Part shown: piece after piece, positions 60,680 through 64,000 of the stretch
Numbering within the stretch: the stretch's first letter is position 1
How the letters are laid out: each line of letters starts with the position of its first letter
Assembly: GCA_944474755.1 (NCBI GenBank)
Contig: OX104119.1
Coordinates: 44,975,927 to 45,039,926 of the forward strand
DNA from: Limnoperna fortunei
Taxonomy: Eukaryota; Mollusca; Bivalvia; Mytilida; Modiolidae
Length of the DNA stretch: 64,000 bases
Reading direction: 5' to 3'
Made by a program: the position numbers and the translations under genes
The notes under the pieces: generated by a model
Seen by the model: only the letters and a program-made list of their open reading frames with translations
Database searches by the model: none
What the model was told of the DNA's origin: nothing

Positions 60680-61043
60680 ACTTGAACAAAAATTCAATAC
60701 TCTTCCAAACAACCAATCAAATTCAAAAGAAAGACAAAATTTTAAGTAGAAAGAAGACATTCATAAATAATTAATGAAAAATATCTTACATAAGCAGTAG
60801 CTAATTAATTATGAACAATTAAATAATTGCTAAAATTATATTACAATTAAAACAAGTTTTTGTATATTTTAATATTAAATAAAACAATAATTAAATTGCA
60901 AAGGAACTCCAAAATTAATAGCAACAATATTTTGGAATATTAGGTAAAGTTTAAATTTCACCAGATATGCAGAATCTCACCTTCACGGAATGGATGCCCA
61001 GAGATGGTCAACAGTCTGGAAACTAGAGAGACTCGCTCGGCAC

Positions 61044-61050
61044 TATAAAA
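61044..61050 (+). promoter_or_regulatory. TATA box of the putative LTR promoter
   Basis: TATAAAA, followed about 30 bases later by TCTCAGAATCCAAC. The surrounding GC-richer stretch (CTCGCTCGGCAC, CCAGGAGCGTTGGGCG) is typical of a promoter with an initiator downstream. A splice-donor-like GGTGAGTAC lies at about 61128. Confidence 0.45.
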
Positions 61051-61821
61051 CCAGGAGCGTTGGGCGATGTTCTCAGAATCCAACTGTTTCAACCTCTGTG
61101 TTCATCCATTTCAATTTTCATTTATAGGTGAGTACAATTTATTTTATTTTAAATATAATATGTTAAATCATTTTATTGGCAACTTCTATTTAAAAATTAA
61201 ATTAAAATAAAATATAAAGGATAATTGGGATAAAACAAAACTAAATTATTAAAAATTTATTTATTGAAATTAACTTGATATTTCAACTGTATTTGGTAAA
61301 TATAAAATTTGTGTAAATTTAAAATGAATAAAATAAAGAGATTAAAAGGAATTAAATTTATGGGAAAACAAAATAGTTATTTAGTGGTTAATATTTCTGA
61401 TACAAATATTTTATATTTTGGTCAAAATTCATTGTATGAAACATTATCAATTAATAAAGAATCCAACTGTTTAAAAAAAAAATATATAAAACATAACAGA
61501 AGCAGGTTGAGCCTTCTGTTGATTTCAAATTGATTATAAGTTATATTTCATTAACAGGAGAAAATCGATAGATAACAACATTAGCGTTAACGGCACAGCT
61601 AACTTATAATAGCACAGCAAAACATTACAGATAATGTTAAGGTACTACTCAAACGAATATCAGTCAAGGAAAAGGAGTAATCATATAAATAGTAAACAAA
61701 CAAAAAAAATTGTACAATTTAAAATTAAAAAAAATTGAAAAAATAATATAAAGCATACAAAAAAGGAACAAAAACAAACTGCAACGACTACCGGTGTTAG
61801 TTTAAGCTAAACAGGGAGGAT

Positions 61822-62203
61822 TGTTGTGATGTCATTTTAAGTAATTTTTGTAATAATATCAAAATGAAAAATAGTCATCAATCTTGCCTTGAGAGAAATC
61901 AAAAAAGCAATAAAAGACAATTAACTTTAATGATAAAATATAAGGATGGATAGTCATTGTTCGAAAAAAACAAATTAATAGCAATTATAAGCAATCATTC
62001 AGTTATGATGAGTAATCAACATGCAAAACTTCAAAAGCATTTCCAACTGTAATATTTATCGATGTGTTGAGTCTTGATGTAGGTCATCAGACAAATGAAA
62101 CTTCAAACAACATTCTGGGAAAAGTACAAGCACCAAATCAAGTTAAAAGAATTGTCTTGAAACTGGAACAAACTTCTCCGGATATTTTTTATGACACATT
62201 TAG
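61822..62203 (+). repeat. Direct repeat, second copy (possible truncated 3' LTR)
   Basis: Same sequence as 60299-60679 with a few substitutions and one small indel. It ends at CACATTTAG, after which the two sites differ completely. Confidence 0.9.
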
Positions 62204-62299
62204 CATAGTATTCACCTACCAAAACGTTGGAACCAATCATATAATATATAACAAAATTCTTTGGGTGTACGCGGTTCCATTGGTTGCAGGAATCGAGTG

Positions 62300-62482
62300 A
62301 CGTAGATCTGATGCTGAGCTTGAAGCGTCATCGGCCATATTGATTGTAAACATTGGAGTGTGTAAACACTTTGTAAAAACTTTTGTAAAATTAGAAGAGC
62401 GAATATTCCGTTGAAGAAAGCTAAGGAAAGAAATATTAAGGAAACTAGAGAAATACTAAAAATGAACAGTAATCTCGTGAAA
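62300..62482 (+). CDS. Probable first exon of a host gene (5' untranslated region and MNSNLVK)
   Basis: The proposed start ATG is at 62462 (AAAAATGAACAG), giving MNSNLVK up to a perfect donor GTAAGT at 62483. In-frame codons upstream are open back to about 62362 but contain no ATG, so 62462 is the first usable start. A CATCGGCCATATTG sequence near 62330 resembles promoter-proximal elements found at animal transcription starts. Phase 0 at the donor fits exon 2. The upstream limit of the exon is a guess. The gene product is not recognised. Confidence 0.5.
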
Positions 62483-62667
62483 GTAAGTAACGCTGGTCTC
62501 CTAACACAATGTTGAATGAATGCGCGTGCAGAGTGTGATTATATAGCATGTACATGAATTTGTCATTCGACATACAACCGGAAATGTTATATACAGAGAA
62601 AACATGGGTATTCTGATAATATACCAACTAAAATATTGAATCTAAGGTATTTCAACGTCTTTCCGCG

Positions 62668-62681
62668 AAAAGGGGGGGGGA
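62668..62681. repeat. Poly-G run
   Basis: AAAAGGGGGGGGGGATC, a run of about ten G in an otherwise AT-rich intron. Confidence 0.8.
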
Positions 62682-62757
62682 TCAGTCGGTCTTCGTGTTT
62701 TGAAAAAAAATATTTTCAGCGATAGAAAACCCTATGTGCACGAATTAAAAGTGTAAT

Positions 62758-62902
62758 CACAGGGGCTTGTAAAAATAGATTTACTTGCACTTTCGATTGA
62801 CACTGGGTCGATTTTGTTATAGTGTGGGATTCTGTCACTTTAACAAAATCGACCCAGTATCAATCGAAAGTGCAAGAAAATCTATTTTTACAAGCCCCTG
62901 TG
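62758..62902. mobile_element. 145-bp hairpin element in the first intron, MITE-like
   Basis: CACAGGGGCTTGTAAAAATA on the left (62758) pairs with TATTTTTACAAGCCCCTGTG on the right (ending 62902). TTGCACTTTCGATTGA pairs with TCAATCGAAAGTGCAA, and TGGGTCGATTTTGTTA with TAACAAAATCGACCCA. The loop is about 20 bases. Arms of about 60 bp are almost perfect, so insertion or conversion is recent. It lies between exons 1 and 2 of the right-edge gene. Confidence 0.8.
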
Positions 62903-63244
62903 CCTTGATGGTAAATGACTGTAATATTAACTGCTCAGTTCTAATGTACTGCCTGTGTTTGAGACACAGTACACAGAAGTTTGTGTTTTGATCTGTAACA
63001 TAATCTTAACAAGATTGTATAAGCTTCAATGTTTGTTTCCCCCTTCCCCCCAACCCTTTTTCTACAGGGCTTTACAAAAATCAACAGAATATGTTGACAT
63101 GATCACATCAGTTTTCAGTTTATGGTTTAAATACAACAAAATACAGATAAAAATAACAAAAAATTAAAATACATGTACATGTTATGTGTCAAAAACCCTA
63201 TCGACTATTTATTATCCTTAGATATGATCTGTTTTTGTTTGCAG

Positions 63245-63323
63245 GAAACTATTAGTGTTTCATCATCTAGACCTGAACTGAGATGTCCACCTTCGGCAGT
63301 TATTGAAAATTTTGAGGATAGAG
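63245..63323 (+). CDS. Probable second exon of the same host gene
   Basis: A classical acceptor (CTGTTTTTGTTTGCAG) ends at 63244 and a donor GTATTA begins at 63324. The 79-nt exon reads ETISVSSSRPELRCPPSAVI followed by ENFEDR with one base left over, phase 0 in and phase 1 out. It joins exon 1 and exon 3 without a stop. It is Ser/Pro-rich and low in hydrophobics, with no known domain. Confidence 0.6.
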
Positions 63324-63759
63324 GTATTATCATGCAAATAATCCTTAAAATATTTTGGGTTTATAGCTAATGGACAAAATGCCAAGTAGACATTAGTCCA
63401 TAAATAAATAGTTAATCAATAGAGTACTTGATATCATGTAACTATCAACAGTAGTTGGTTTTAGTCTGTCAAAATATGCTTTTTTTAACAGAATGTCAAA
63501 AAAATATGAAGTTTGCAATAATTACCATAATCTATAATGCTGGTATATTTCACTATAAGAAAACCCCAGTATTAAAAATATCTGATCAAATGTCAAATTT
63601 AGATACATGTGTATGGACCACAATTTAGTTTTCATAGACATATTTTTTTTTGTAAATGTGTCAATATTTAACAGTACAACATTAATTTTGATAAGGCACG
63701 AATTATCATATAATAACCAAGCATAATAAATGTTTAACATGCTGCTTACATTTTTTTAG

Positions 63760-64000
63760 AATGGAAAATTAATTTGGGGAAACATTTAAGCATGTTGTCT
63801 GCTGTCATCCTGGTGGAAGGCAAGTGCTCAGAAGCTCTATCAGATGCAGGATTTTCATCACCAGAGACCCCATTTATGTTTCAGTTGGAAAAGTCACTGT
63901 TGGATGTGTCATCACCATCACTGACTGATGGAGCATTCTATTGTACATTGTTCCGAATAAACGATGTATATTACTGTAGATTCTTTGAAAGTGGTATTCT
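63760..64000 (+). CDS. Third exon of the host gene, running off the window
   Basis: The acceptor is TTTTTTTAG ending at 63759. With the leftover G of exon 2 the frame opens as EWKINLGKHLSMLSAVILVE, then GKCSEALSDAGFSSPETPFM, FQLEKSLLDVSSPSLTDGAF and YCTLFRINDVYYCRFFESGI. There is no stop up to base 64000. Base composition is closer to coding than anywhere else in the right third of the window. The protein is not recognised. It looks globular, with a repeated SS-P pattern and two Cys near the end. The gene is incomplete here. Confidence 0.65.

Larger units (their letters stand above)
60299..62203 (+). mobile_element. Probable decayed LTR retrotransposon, no internal proteins
   Basis: A direct repeat of about 381 bp starts TGTTGTGATGTCATTTTAAG at 60299 and at 61822, and both copies read identically or nearly so up to CACATTTAG (60679 and 62203). 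The second copy is preceded by purine-rich ACAGGGAGGA, the position and base content of a polypurine tract. The first copy is followed by sequence with a TATA box (61044) and a likely transcription start region. The true LTR may therefore reach about 61.1 kb, with the 3' LTR truncated at 62203. The interior (about 61.13-61.81 kb) has no gag, protease or polymerase. A large internal deletion or a non-autonomous element is likely. A simple segmental duplication is the alternative. Confidence 0.6.

Noticed and set aside
60299..62203. Steamer-like retrotransposon, known from bivalves
   Set aside because: The repeats and promoter region are longer than I would expect for that element, and no gag-pol sequence is present to support the assignment.

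Overview
This is an AT-rich piece of a eukaryotic, animal genome. It has no bacterial-style gene packing, no operons and almost no long ORFs. Several things point to a marine bivalve, probably a mussel-like mollusc: tRNA-headed SINE fragments, decayed LINEs with the C-terminal cysteine/histidine motif common in molluscan non-LTR elements, a B-box/coiled-coil TRIM-like gene, and dispersed repeats carrying a hammerhead-ribozyme-like core. The organism call is inference; nothing was searched.

Layout. (1) 1-29.66 kb is one duplicated locus. A roughly 3.5 kb non-coding spacer followed by a satellite is present twice in direct orientation (1-5.7 kb and 6.0-29.5 kb). The satellite monomer is about 757 bp. 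The first copy has only two good monomers, the second about 25, of two interspersed subtypes, with diverged monomers at both edges. A SINE with a target-site duplication sits in one monomer, and four 40-bp repeats close the array. (2) 29.8-31.3 kb is a dead Tc1-like DNA transposon (DD34E). (3) 31.5-36.2 kb holds a short repeat with a hammerhead-like motif and then a heavily mutated minus-strand pseudogene of an uncharacterised animal family. That pseudogene is flanked on both sides by a short motif spaced about 155 bp. (4) 36.8-41 kb is mostly unassigned sequence with SINE debris, local tandem duplications and a 131-bp near-perfect hairpin. (5) 41.1-42.2 kb (minus) is the best complete coding exon: a two-B-box TRIM-like protein, with a probable second exon of 51 bp. 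(6) 43.3-45.3 kb is a degenerate repeat field. (7) 46.0-49.1 kb is a dead LINE. (8) 50-54 kb has a 242-bp duplication, SINE pieces and two adjacent minisatellites (47 bp and 75 bp units). (9) 54.5-56.7 kb has a second LINE relic lacking its reverse transcriptase, a tandem array directly after its tail, a SINE with a TA tail and a second hammerhead-like motif. (10) 57.9-60 kb holds a foldback-type element whose inverted arms are made of 21-22-bp tandem units. It abuts a minisatellite that grew out of the coiled-coil segment of a TRIM-like gene. (11) 60.3-62.2 kb looks like a decayed LTR element. (12) 62.3-64.0 kb appears to be the 5' end of a host gene with three in-phase exons that runs off the window.

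The genes do not form a pathway. The window mainly records satellite expansion, transposon decay, and birth of minisatellites from coding or element sequence. The strongest candidates for follow-up are the foldback element, the TRIM-derived minisatellite, the unequal satellite copies, the triad-bearing pseudogene with its flanking motif clusters, and the three-exon gene at the right edge. Coordinates of repeat edges are approximate unless a terminal motif is given. Percent identities were not computed.
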